The notes beneath the pieces were generated by a model. That model was not told the origin of the DNA. It saw only the letters and a list, made by a program, of their open reading frames with translations, and did not search any database. From Urechidicola croceus (GTDB lineage Bacteria; Bacteroidota; Bacteroidia; Flavobacteriales; Flavobacteriaceae), in contig NZ_CP017478.1 in the NCBI RefSeq assembly GCF_001761325.1, forward strand, positions 998,001 to 1,062,000: DNA of 64,000 bases, given 5' to 3'. Positions 45,021-53,249 of the stretch are shown piece by piece (the stretch's first letter is position 1; every line of letters begins with the position of its first letter). Made by a program: the position numbers and the translations under genes.

Positions 45021-45968
45021 TTAATCTACTTCTATACTTTTAAAAGCAGTGATTATTTGCTTAACTAATCTATGCCTAACAACATCTTTATCATCTAGAT
45101 AAACCATTGCTATACCTTCAATATCTTTTAAAGCTAATAATGCTTCTTTCAAACCTGAAACCTGTCTTCTTGGTAAATCAATTTGTCCAGGATCTCCAGT
45201 AATAATGAACTTTGCACTTTTCCCCATACGAGTTAAAAACATTTTCATTTGACTATGTGTAGTATTTTGACCTTCATCCAAAATTACATATGCACCGTCT
45301 AGTGTACGCCCTCTCATAAATGCTAAAGGTGCAATTTGAATAACTCCTTTTTCAATATATGACTCTAACTTTTCTGATGGAATCATATCACGTAATGCGT
45401 CATAAAGTGGTTGCATGTACGGATCTAACTTTTCTTTTAAATCACCTGGTAAAAAACCTAAATTTTCTCCTGATTCTACAGCTGGCCTTGTTAAAATAAT
45501 TCGACGAACTTCTTTCTCTTTCAATGCTTTTACTGCAAGTGCAACTGCTGTATATGTTTTACCAGTTCCTGCAGGGCCAACTGCAAATAACATATCATTT
45601 TTAGCCATTAAATCAACCATTTTTTGTTGATTCGGGCTTTGAGGTTTAATCAACTTTCCTCCAACTCCATGAACTAAAACCCCTTCAGATTTAGCCGATG
45701 ATTTATGCTCTGTACCATCAGAAGAAAGTATCCTATCTATACTATTTTCATCTAACTTATTGTATTTATTTAAATGATTAATGAGTCTCTGAATTTTCTT
45801 CTCAAACTCATCGAGAATTTCGGGTTCTCCATAAGCCTTTAATTTAGTACCTCTTGCAACTATCTTGAGTTTGGGATAGTGTTTTTTAAGAATTTCAATG
45901 TTTTTATTTCGCGTACCAAATAAGTCATTTGGGTTGATTTCGGTAAGTTCTATTAATCGCTCGTTCAA
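45021..45968 (-). CDS. phoH: PhoH family ATPase
   Basis: This 315-aa P-loop protein has an N-terminal KH-like segment (about 1-100) and a PhoH ATPase domain with Walker A GPAGTGKTYTAVALA, VRRIILTRPAVESGENLGFL, YVILDEGQNTTHSQMKMFLT and ITGDPGQIDLPRRQ. PhoH relatives bind RNA and link to ribosome maturation or RNA decay. The start codon is TTG at 45968, at the usual N-terminus of flavobacterial PhoH. It lies upstream of purC. Confidence 0.93.
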   Translation of the reverse strand: MNERLIELTEINPNDLFGTRNKNIEILKKHYPKLKIVARGTKLKAYGEPEILDEFEKKIQRLINHLNKYNKLDENSIDRILSSDGTEHKSSAKSEGVLVHGVGGKLIKPQSPNQQKMVDLMAKNDMLFAVGPAGTGKTYTAVALAVKALKEKEVRRIILTRPAVESGENLGFLPGDLKEKLDPYMQPLYDALRDMIPSEKLESYIEKGVIQIAPLAFMRGRTLDGAYVILDEGQNTTHSQMKMFLTRMGKSAKFIITGDPGQIDLPRRQVSGLKEALLALKDIEGIAMVYLDDKDVVRHRLVKQIITAFKSIEVD

Positions 45969-46039
45969 ATGGTTAGATTTTTAAAGATTTTAGTCCAAAA
46001 TTAGGTTACTAAAACTAACTTAAATAAATCAATATTGAT

Positions 46040-46047
46040 TAGTTTTG
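46040..46047 (+). promoter_or_regulatory. TAnnTTTG element upstream of the SAM-hydroxide gene
   Basis: TAGTTTTG lies 61 bp before the ATG at 46109. It may drive the gene run up to gldG. Confidence 0.45.
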
Positions 46048-46108
46048 CATAACAAATTTAAAAATTTATTTTTGTTATTAACTAATAATTTCAGGAAGTA
46101 ATCAACAA

Positions 46109-46957
46109 ATGTCTCTAATAACTTTAACCACAGATTTTGGACTCAAAGACCACTTTGTAGGGGCTGTTAAAGGAGCAATTTACTCCGAACTGTCTGATGC
46201 TGTGATTGTTGATATTACACACCACATTTCACCCTTCAATATTTCTGAAACTGCATATGTTTTAAAAAATGCATATAAAAGTTTTCCTGAAGGTAGTATT
46301 CACATCATAGGTGTTGATTCTGAATTAAATGAAGAAACTAACCATATTGCTTTAAAATTAGATAATCACTACTTTATTTGCCCTAATAATGGAGTTATTT
46401 CTATGATTGCTTCAGAAATAAGACCTGAAAAAATTGTTGAAATTAATATACACGATCGAATAGAAAGTAGTTTTCCAGTACTTGATGTATTTGTAAAAGT
46501 TGCTTGTCATTTAAAACGTGGTGGTACTTTGGAAGTTATAGGAAAGGAAATTTTTGACTATAAAATCATTACTGATATTCAACCAATTATATCTAATAAT
46601 AATAGTAAAATTACTGGAAGTGTCATTTATATTGACAATTATGGAAATGTAATTACTAACATTAGTAAAAAGTTATTTGAAAAAATTGGTAAAGGAAGAG
46701 AATTTGAATTACTTGCAGATAGATATCCTTTTAAAAAAATTCATTCTAAATATAGTGATATTGTCAATTTCGCCATTCCTAAAGAAGATAGACACTTAGA
46801 TGGTGCAAGATTGGCTATATTTAACTCGGCAGGATATGTTGAAATTGCATTGTACAGAAGTAATTTAGACACCGTTGGTGGAGCTTCAAGTTTACTTGGA
46901 TTAAGATATAGAGATCAATTAACTATTACTTTTAAAGATGTTGATTCGAATAGTTAA
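46109..46957 (+). CDS. SAM hydroxide adenosyltransferase (DUF62 family)
   Basis: This 282-aa protein is a relative of the SAM-dependent chlorinase and fluorinase. It probably uses water or hydroxide to cleave SAM to adenosine and methionine. The N-terminal LITLTTDFGLKDHFVGAVKG, the HIIGVDSELNEE segment and NHYFICPNNGVISMI are typical. The C-terminal domain includes VIYIDNYGNVITNIS. The next gene starts 20 bp before its end. A regulatory or SAM-balancing role is inferred; halogenation is not suggested. Confidence 0.88.
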   Translation: MSLITLTTDFGLKDHFVGAVKGAIYSELSDAVIVDITHHISPFNISETAYVLKNAYKSFPEGSIHIIGVDSELNEETNHIALKLDNHYFICPNNGVISMIASEIRPEKIVEINIHDRIESSFPVLDVFVKVACHLKRGGTLEVIGKEIFDYKIITDIQPIISNNNSKITGSVIYIDNYGNVITNISKKLFEKIGKGREFELLADRYPFKKIHSKYSDIVNFAIPKEDRHLDGARLAIFNSAGYVEIALYRSNLDTVGGASSLLGLRYRDQLTITFKDVDSNS

Positions 46958-47234
46958 ACTTGGATTTCACAAAGAAAATGTTTCTAAATTTTTAAATATT
47001 TTTGAAAATTCAAAAGATAAAATACGAAATACTGAAGGGTGCCGTTTATTAGAACTATATAGAGATAAAAACGATGATACTATATTTTTTACCTATAGCC
47101 ATTGGGATGAAGATATACATTTAGAAAATTATCGAAATTCTGCGTATTTCAAAAAGGTCTGGAAAAATACAAAACCTTTATTCAATCGCAAACCTGAAGC
47201 ATGGAGCGTTGACAGATTAGAGCGATTAGATTAA
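46938..47234 (+). CDS. ABM-domain putative quinol monooxygenase
   Basis: This 98-aa protein has the ferredoxin-like ABM fold: MLIRIVKLGFHKENVSKFLN, then the conserved RNTEGCRLLELYRDKND and FTYSHWDEDIHLENYRNSAY. It probably acts as a dimer. Family members are cofactor-free monooxygenases or stress-related proteins such as YgiN, and the substrate here is unknown. It overlaps the SAM-hydroxide gene by 20 bp and is followed 4 bp later by gldF. Confidence 0.82.
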   Translation: MLIRIVKLGFHKENVSKFLNIFENSKDKIRNTEGCRLLELYRDKNDDTIFFTYSHWDEDIHLENYRNSAYFKKVWKNTKPLFNRKPEAWSVDRLERLD

Positions 47235-47238
47235 TTAT

Positions 47239-47958
47239 ATGATAGCAATTTTAAAAAAAGAATTAAACTCATTTTTTTCAACACCAATTGGTTATTTGGT
47301 GATTGCTGTATTTCTAGTAATAAACGGTTTATTTTTATGGATATTTGAAGGCGACTTCAATATATTAAATGCTGGTTTTGCTGACTTAAATAGTTTTTTC
47401 TTTCTTGCTCCTTGGATTTTTATGTTTCTGATTCCGGCAATAACCATGAAAACCTTTTCGGATGAGTACAATACTGGAACTATCGAAATCTTAAAGACAA
47501 AACCAATTAGTAACTGGGAAATTATAATCGGAAAATATATAGCATCACTCCTACTTATTGTAATTGCTATTATTCCTACACTAACTTATGTTTATAGTAT
47601 ATCAAATTTAGGAAACCCTATTGGTAACTTTGATCTAGGAAGTTTATTGGGTTCATATTTTGGTCTTTTGTTTCTCGCAAGTGCTTACACTACAATTGGT
47701 CTTTTTGCTTCAACACTTTCAAATAATCAAATTGTAGCATTTATAATTGCTGTATGTATTTCTTTTTTATTTTTCTATGGATTTGAAGCAATGTCTTCAT
47801 TGTTTGGAAACTTTGATTATACAATTCAAAGCTTTGGAATGAATGAGCACTTTAAAAGTATAAGTCGTGGAGTAATTGACACAAGAGATTTAATTTATTT
47901 CATCAGTATAACCATATTCTTTTTAGTTATAACAAAACTTAAACTTACACGTGAATAA
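47239..47958 (+). CDS. gldF: Gliding motility ABC transporter permease GldF
   Basis: GldF is the membrane subunit of the GldA-GldF-GldG ABC transporter first found through gliding mutants of Flavobacterium johnsoniae. The 239-aa protein has six helices of the ABC-2 type, with MIAILKKELNSFFSTPIGYL at the N-terminus and FLIPAITMKTFSDEYNTGTI in the second half of helix 2. It overlaps gldG by 8 bp. gldA, the ATPase, is not in the window. The transporter's substrate is unknown. Confidence 0.93.
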   Translation: MIAILKKELNSFFSTPIGYLVIAVFLVINGLFLWIFEGDFNILNAGFADLNSFFFLAPWIFMFLIPAITMKTFSDEYNTGTIEILKTKPISNWEIIIGKYIASLLLIVIAIIPTLTYVYSISNLGNPIGNFDLGSLLGSYFGLLFLASAYTTIGLFASTLSNNQIVAFIIAVCISFLFFYGFEAMSSLFGNFDYTIQSFGMNEHFKSISRGVIDTRDLIYFISITIFFLVITKLKLTRE

Positions 47959-49597
47959 GCAATCAAACATATCAAAAATAGTTTTGCTTATCATTGGCTT
48001 GATAATTATAAATTTTATTTCGAATAAAATGTATAAACGCTTTGATTTAACTGAAGATAAAAGATACACCTTATCTGAACCTGCATTAGCTATTTTAAAC
48101 AAAGTTGAATCTCCAATAATCATTAAAATATACCTTGAAGGTGATTTTCCCTCTGAATTTAAAAGATTACAGATTGAGACTCGACAATTACTTAATGAAT
48201 TAAAATCAGAAAACAACAATATAAAATTCCGTTTCATTGACCCTCTAGATGATGCCCAAGAATTAATTGAACAAGGCTTAAAACCAAGTCAATTATCAAT
48301 TCAAAAAAATGGACAAATTTCTGAAATTATAATTTTTCCTTGGGCAACAGTGCAATATGGCACAAAAACTGAACTGGTTTCACTCCTGAATGACACAAAT
48401 AGCCAATCTCAAGAAGAACAACTTGAGAATGCAATTCAAAATTTAGAATATGCATTTGCAGATGCCATTCATAAGGTAACTTCTGAAAAAAACAAAAAAA
48501 TTGCCGTACTCAAAGGAAATGGTGAATTACAAGATATTTATGTTGCAGATTTTTTAAGAAAATTAGGAGAGTATTATAGATTAGCACCATTCACATTAGA
48601 TGCTGTTGAAACCAATCCACAACAAACTACAGATGAATTGTCAAAATTTGATTTAGCTATTATTGCAAAACCTACAGAGCGATTTACTGAAAATGAAAAA
48701 TACACACTTGACCAATTTATTATCAATGGAGGAAAAACCCTTTGGTTAGTTGATCAAGTTCAAGCAGAATTAGATAGTTTAATGGATACTGGTGAATCAC
48801 TTGCATATCCAAGAGATTTAAACTTAACTGATTTACTTTTTAGTTATGGCGTACGTATCAATCCAAATTTAATTCAGGATTTATATAGTTCAAAAATTCC
48901 TTTAGCATCAGGAAATATTGGAAATAAAACACAATTTGATCAATTTTTATGGGAGTTTAATCCATTAACCCAGTCAAAAAATGATCATCCTATTAATAAA
49001 AATGTTGATCCTGTCAATTTTAAATTTACCAGCAGTATAGATTTATTAAAAAATGATATTACAAAAACCGTTTTATTACAAAGTTCTCCATTATCAAAAA
49101 TTATTGGTACTCCTTCCATCATTAGCCTTAAATCAATTGGTCAACAACCAAATCCAAATGAATATAATAACGGCAATAAACCTTTGGCAGTACTTCTAGA
49201 AGGTGAATTTAAATCGGCATATGAAAGTAGAATAAAACCCTTCAACTATAATAAATCTAAAGGTATATCTAAAAAAAATAAAATGATTGTCATTTCAGAT
49301 GGAGATATTATTGCCAATCAAATAACTAGAGGTCAACCAGATAAATTAGATACTGACAAGTGGACTGGTCAACATTTTGGAAATAAAGATTTTCTTTTAA
49401 ATAGTATCAACTATTTACTGGATGATTCAGGGCTTATAAATGTTCGCTCTAAAACTGTTGATTTAAAAATTTTAGATAGAGAAAAATCATTTAAAAACCG
49501 AACTTTCTATCAACTATTAAATGTCCTTTTGCCAATTATTATTACCCTTATTTTCGGACTGATTTTCAACTATTTACGATTAAAAAAATACCAATAA
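47951..49597 (+). CDS. gldG: Gliding motility ABC transporter component GldG
   Basis: This 548-aa protein has an N-terminal helix (about 8-25), a large extracytoplasmic domain of the ABC-2 auxiliary type and a C-terminal helix (about 520-540). The N-terminal FISNKMYKRFDLTEDKRYTL and ILNKVESPIIIKIYLEGDFP are typical of GldG. The start codon is GTG at 47951, inside the end of gldF, so the two are translationally coupled. Together with GldA it forms a transporter needed for gliding in some species. Confidence 0.93.
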   Translation: MNKQSNISKIVLLIIGLIIINFISNKMYKRFDLTEDKRYTLSEPALAILNKVESPIIIKIYLEGDFPSEFKRLQIETRQLLNELKSENNNIKFRFIDPLDDAQELIEQGLKPSQLSIQKNGQISEIIIFPWATVQYGTKTELVSLLNDTNSQSQEEQLENAIQNLEYAFADAIHKVTSEKNKKIAVLKGNGELQDIYVADFLRKLGEYYRLAPFTLDAVETNPQQTTDELSKFDLAIIAKPTERFTENEKYTLDQFIINGGKTLWLVDQVQAELDSLMDTGESLAYPRDLNLTDLLFSYGVRINPNLIQDLYSSKIPLASGNIGNKTQFDQFLWEFNPLTQSKNDHPINKNVDPVNFKFTSSIDLLKNDITKTVLLQSSPLSKIIGTPSIISLKSIGQQPNPNEYNNGNKPLAVLLEGEFKSAYESRIKPFNYNKSKGISKKNKMIVISDGDIIANQITRGQPDKLDTDKWTGQHFGNKDFLLNSINYLLDDSGLINVRSKTVDLKILDREKSFKNRTFYQLLNVLLPIIITLIFGLIFNYLRLKKYQ

Positions 49598-49656
49598 TCA
49601 TTCTTAAATTTTTGTTAAATTCAAATATAACTCCTACGATTGGAATCTTATATGAG

Positions 49657-49664
49657 TATATTTG
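49657..49664 (+). promoter_or_regulatory. TAnnTTTG element of the first DUF2911 gene
   Basis: TATATTTG lies 22 bp before the ATG at 49687. Confidence 0.5.
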
Positions 49665-49686
49665 TCATTAATCTAAATAACTTATT

Positions 49687-50532
49687 ATGTTTAAAAATCT
49701 AACCACATTAGCACTTATTTTGGGACTTACATTTTCTGTAAATGCTCAAATAAAAACACCTGCACCAAGTCCAGGAGCAAAAATTGAACAAACTGTAGGG
49801 TTAACAAATGTTTCTATTGAATATTCTCGTCCTGCAATGCGTGGAAGAACAATTTTTGGAAATTTAGTACCTTATGGTAAACTATGGAGAACAGGTGCCA
49901 ATGCAAGAACTAAAATCACTTTTAGTGATGATGTAACCATTGATGGAAAAGAATTAAAGGCTGGAACTTATGGAATATTATCTGTTCCTAATTCTACATC
50001 TTGGGATGTAATTTTTTATACTGATAGCAATGGTGGAGGCGCTCCTAACGAACTAGACGAATCAAAAGTCGCTTTGAGAACTACTGCATCAACACATTCT
50101 ATTGCAAATGATAAACAGTCTTTTACTATTGGTCTTAGTGATTTAACAAGTGATTCAGCTAATCTATATTTCGCTTGGGAAAAAACTAAAGTAAAACTAG
50201 CTCTTGGAGTTCCAACAGATAAAACTACACAAGCAAGTATTGATAATGTAATGTCTGGCCCTTCATCTAATGACTACTTTCAAGCAGCAGTATATTACTT
50301 AGAATCAGGTAAAGATATTTCTAAGGCAAAAGAATGGATTGACAAAGCTGTTGACATGAGAGAAGAACCAGCATTTTGGCAAATTAGACAACAATCACTA
50401 ATTTACGCAAAATTAGGAGATAAAAAAGGTGCAATAAAAGCAGCAAAAAAATCGTTAGAATTAGCAACAGAGGCTGGTAATGCAGATTATGTAAAATTGA
50501 ATAAAGATTCTATTGAAGAATGGTCTAATTAA
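49687..50532 (+). CDS. DUF2911 secreted protein with C-terminal helical repeats
   Basis: The 281-aa protein has a signal peptide ending SVNAQ. The DUF2911 domain (about 25-165) carries GRTIFGNLVPYGKLWRTGAN and AGTYGILSVPN. A C-terminal helical TPR-like part (about 190-275) contains YYLESGKDISKAKEWIDKAV and LGDKKGAIKAAKKSLELA. The function of DUF2911 is unknown. A shorter paralogue without the repeats follows 23 bp downstream. Confidence 0.88.
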   Translation: MFKNLTTLALILGLTFSVNAQIKTPAPSPGAKIEQTVGLTNVSIEYSRPAMRGRTIFGNLVPYGKLWRTGANARTKITFSDDVTIDGKELKAGTYGILSVPNSTSWDVIFYTDSNGGGAPNELDESKVALRTTASTHSIANDKQSFTIGLSDLTSDSANLYFAWEKTKVKLALGVPTDKTTQASIDNVMSGPSSNDYFQAAVYYLESGKDISKAKEWIDKAVDMREEPAFWQIRQQSLIYAKLGDKKGAIKAAKKSLELATEAGNADYVKLNKDSIEEWSN

Positions 50533-50555
50533 TAATAACTATAAATCAACCCACA

Positions 50556-51044
50556 ATGAAAACAAAAGCCTTATTACTACTTATGCTTGTAACCTTTATA
50601 GGTTATGGGCAAAAAAGTCCAGCGGAAACCGCTGAAGGAACTGTCGATGGTGTTCATATTACTATCGATTATGGTTCTCCAAGAGTAAATGGAAGAACTA
50701 TTTATGGCAACCTTGTACCTTATGGAAAAATTTGGCGAGCAGGCGCTAACAAAAATACTACTATAAAGTTTGACAAAGAAGTTTCCATTGAAGGTAAAAA
50801 AATACCTGCAGGAAAATACGGTTTCTTCATCATACCTAATGAAAATGGGAGTTGGACTGCTATATTCAACAAAAAAAATGATGGTTGGGGCGCATATGAT
50901 TATAAAGAATCAGATGATGCACTAAGATTAGATGTTGAAGCACATAATACAGATGAAAACAAAGAAGAACTTATGTTTAAAGTCACTGAAGATGCAATTA
51001 AATTTGCTTGGGCCGATAAGTACTTAAAATTAAAATTAAAGTAA
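50556..51044 (+). CDS. DUF2911 secreted protein (short paralogue)
   Basis: The 162-aa protein has a short signal peptide (ALLLLMLVTFIGYGQ) and one DUF2911 domain with GRTIYGNLVPYGKIWRAGAN and AGKYGFFIIPN, clearly paralogous to the preceding gene. The repeat domain is missing. It shares the operon and ends in a strong terminator. Tandem copies of different length suggest a duplication followed by loss or gain of the helical part. Confidence 0.87.
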   Translation: MKTKALLLLMLVTFIGYGQKSPAETAEGTVDGVHITIDYGSPRVNGRTIYGNLVPYGKIWRAGANKNTTIKFDKEVSIEGKKIPAGKYGFFIIPNENGSWTAIFNKKNDGWGAYDYKESDDALRLDVEAHNTDENKEELMFKVTEDAIKFAWADKYLKLKLK

Positions 51045-51067
51045 AAATTAATTTTTTAGATTTATTC

Positions 51068-51100
51068 AATCCGTCAACTTTACAAGTTGACGGATTTTTT
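51068..51100 (+). terminator. Rho-independent terminator after the DUF2911 genes
   Basis: A 13-bp perfect stem AATCCGTCAACTT/AAGTTGACGGATT around a 3-nt loop is followed by seven T residues. Confidence 0.9.
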
Positions 51101-51423
51101 TATCAATACTAAATAATCACCTATCATTAACAAAGTTTGATAAACCTCCAACCTAACTTTAATCATTAAATTTAACAAGGAAATTACTATTTATAAACCA
51201 TTTTTTATATTTGGAATTATTCAAGCGTAAGAAATAGAAACTAAAAAACTATCAATAAAAGAAAGAAATTAAATTATTTAAAAAGGTATTTTAAATACTA
51301 CCGGAAGTATTTAATTTAGACATTCTAGAATTTTTCAGTCAAATTAATACTCATTTAATCTATCATATAACTATTAAATATTTTAATAGGATTATCATAT
51401 TTTACTTTTAATATAAAGTAATT
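51101..51423. other. Gene-free AT-rich interval
   Basis: No reading frame is convincing. A TATATTTG element at 51206-51213 and a 9-bp inverted repeat at 51291-51314 (TTAAATACT with AGTATTTAA) are present, but there is no T run and no -33 box. I see no clear function. Confidence 0.5.
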
Positions 51424-53130
51424 TTATTCATCAATATTCATAGCACTTAATAAGTGTGCAACCAATATTACAATAACACAACCAATTAGATTAAGCCATA
51501 AATAAGCCAAGTCTATAATTCCAAGTTCATTTAACGAAAAAAGTATAAGTACCAATATCTCTCCAATTATTGCTGCAAAAAACGTTGCATTGCCTTTAAT
51601 TTTCTTAAAAAAGAATGCAATAGCAAAAACTCCTAAAATTGTTCCATAAAACAAAGATCCAATAATATTAACAGCCTCTATTAAATTATCAAATAGCGAT
51701 GCAAAAGTGGCAAATAATAACGCCATAATTCCCCATCCAAATGTAAACCATTTTGACATTTTCAAATAATGCTGATCTGTTGCATCTTGAACGTACGAAC
51801 GCTTGTAAATATCAATTAATGATGTTGTAGCAAGGGCATTTAATTCTGATGCAGTTGAAGACATCGCTGCAGAGAATATAACGGCCAACAAAAGTCCAAT
51901 AAGTCCAATTGGTAAATGCTCTGTCACAAAAGTAATAAAGACATAGTCAGAATCTTCTGATTCCATTTTTATATTTTCATTTTCTGAAACAGTATCTATT
52001 AATTTTTTGGCTTCCTTTCTCAATGCTTTTTCTTGAGCCAGTGTACTATTCATTAAAATAATTGCCTCTGTATTGTCCTTCCCTTCGTTTTTATTATCAA
52101 TTACTTGATAAATAGCATCACGTTTAGACTGAGTAATATCACTCAATTCAAACTCCAGTGCGTTATAATCTTCAGCATAAGATGATGCTTTGACTATATC
52201 GACATTAGATTTATTAAAGTGAAGTGGTGCATCATTGAATTGATAAAAAACAAAAACCATTATACCTACAAACAGGATTGCAAATTGCATGGGTACTTTA
52301 AAAATTCCGTTAAAAAGTAATCCCAACCGACTTTGGGTTAATGATTTTCCAGATATATAACGTTGAACTTGAGATTGATCTGTTCCAAAATATGACAAGA
52401 ACAAAAAAGTTCCACCTAATAAAGCCGACCAAATATTATATCTATTTGAAAGGTCAAATTTAAAATCAACCACATTTAGTTTCTTCATATTTCCTGCAAT
52501 ATCAACAGCATCTCCAAAGGAAATATTTGAAGGTAATTTATAAACTACTATCATAAATGCGATAAACATTCCTGTTAGTATTACAATCATCTGTTGTTTT
52601 TGAGTTTGACTCACAGCATTTGTACCTCCAGAAACAGTATATATAATTACCAATGTTCCTATCAACAAATTGGTAATATTTAAATTCCATCCCAAAATAG
52701 ATGATAAAATAATTGATGGTGCAAAAATGGTTAATCCAGCAGCTAAGCCTCTTTGAACTAAAAATAAAACAGCGGTTAATGACCGTGTTTTAAGGTCAAA
52801 TCGCTTTTCTAAAAACTCATATGCTGTATATACATTTAACTTATAATATCTTGGAAGGACATACACACATAGAATTATCATTGCTATCGGTAGACCGAAA
52901 TAAAACTGTGCGAAACGCATACCATCATCATAGGCTTGTCCTGGTGTTGATAAAAATGTAATTGCACTCGCTTGAGTTGCCATAACCGACAATCCGATGG
53001 TATACCAAGGCAATGTCTGTTCGCCTTTAAGAAAAGATTCTGTTGTATTTACGTTTCGTGTTTTCCATATACCGTACCATACGATCAAAACCAAAATTCC
53101 TATTAAAACTGACCAATCAATTATATGCAT
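51424..53130 (-). CDS. Sodium:solute symporter (SSS family)
   Basis: This 568-aa inner-membrane protein has about 13-14 helices. It shows the SSS start DWSVLIGILVLIVWYGIWKT, the SVMATQASAITFLSTPGQAY sodium-site helix, the GGTNAVSQTQKQQ motif and FSAAMSSTASELNALATTSL. A large hydrophilic insert lies between about 300 and 400. It is the last gene of an operon with a PIG-L deacetylase and a 38-aa protein, and its ATG overlaps the stop of the latter by 1 bp. The substrate is likely a sugar, amino sugar or organic acid. Confidence 0.9.
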   Translation of the reverse strand: MHIIDWSVLIGILVLIVWYGIWKTRNVNTTESFLKGEQTLPWYTIGLSVMATQASAITFLSTPGQAYDDGMRFAQFYFGLPIAMIILCVYVLPRYYKLNVYTAYEFLEKRFDLKTRSLTAVLFLVQRGLAAGLTIFAPSIILSSILGWNLNITNLLIGTLVIIYTVSGGTNAVSQTQKQQMIVILTGMFIAFMIVVYKLPSNISFGDAVDIAGNMKKLNVVDFKFDLSNRYNIWSALLGGTFLFLSYFGTDQSQVQRYISGKSLTQSRLGLLFNGIFKVPMQFAILFVGIMVFVFYQFNDAPLHFNKSNVDIVKASSYAEDYNALEFELSDITQSKRDAIYQVIDNKNEGKDNTEAIILMNSTLAQEKALRKEAKKLIDTVSENENIKMESEDSDYVFITFVTEHLPIGLIGLLLAVIFSAAMSSTASELNALATTSLIDIYKRSYVQDATDQHYLKMSKWFTFGWGIMALLFATFASLFDNLIEAVNIIGSLFYGTILGVFAIAFFFKKIKGNATFFAAIIGEILVLILFSLNELGIIDLAYLWLNLIGCVIVILVAHLLSAMNIDE

Positions 53131-53246
53131 TAGGCGTATTTTTTAGTAAAAATGGTGAATAAAATAACCAGTATAATTTGAAAAATCAGCACAAATAAAT
53201 ACATCTGATTCCAAGTTTTAAAAATAGGTGGTTTTTCGCTTGACAT
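53130..53246 (-). CDS. 38-aa single-helix protein coupled to the symporter
   Basis: A short frame encodes MSSEKPPIFKTWNQMYLFVL and then a hydrophobic helix ending FTKKYA. Its stop codon shares one base with the symporter start (TAATG), and it begins 3 bp after the PIG-L stop. The tight spacing, polar N-terminus, single helix and positive end make a small membrane protein likely. I infer a symporter subunit or assembly factor, as tiny partners occur with several SSS transporters. Confidence 0.7.
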   Translation of the reverse strand: MSSEKPPIFKTWNQMYLFVLIFQIILVILFTIFTKKYA

Positions 53247-53249
53247 TCT

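Noticed and set aside
46109-46957. Halogenase (fluorinase/chlorinase)
   Set aside because: The family is mostly SAM hydroxide adenosyltransferases, and no halogen-metabolism genes are near.
51206-51314. Third small RNA in the gap after the DUF2911 genes
   Set aside because: The promoter lacks a -33 box and the inverted repeat has no T run, so there is too little to call.
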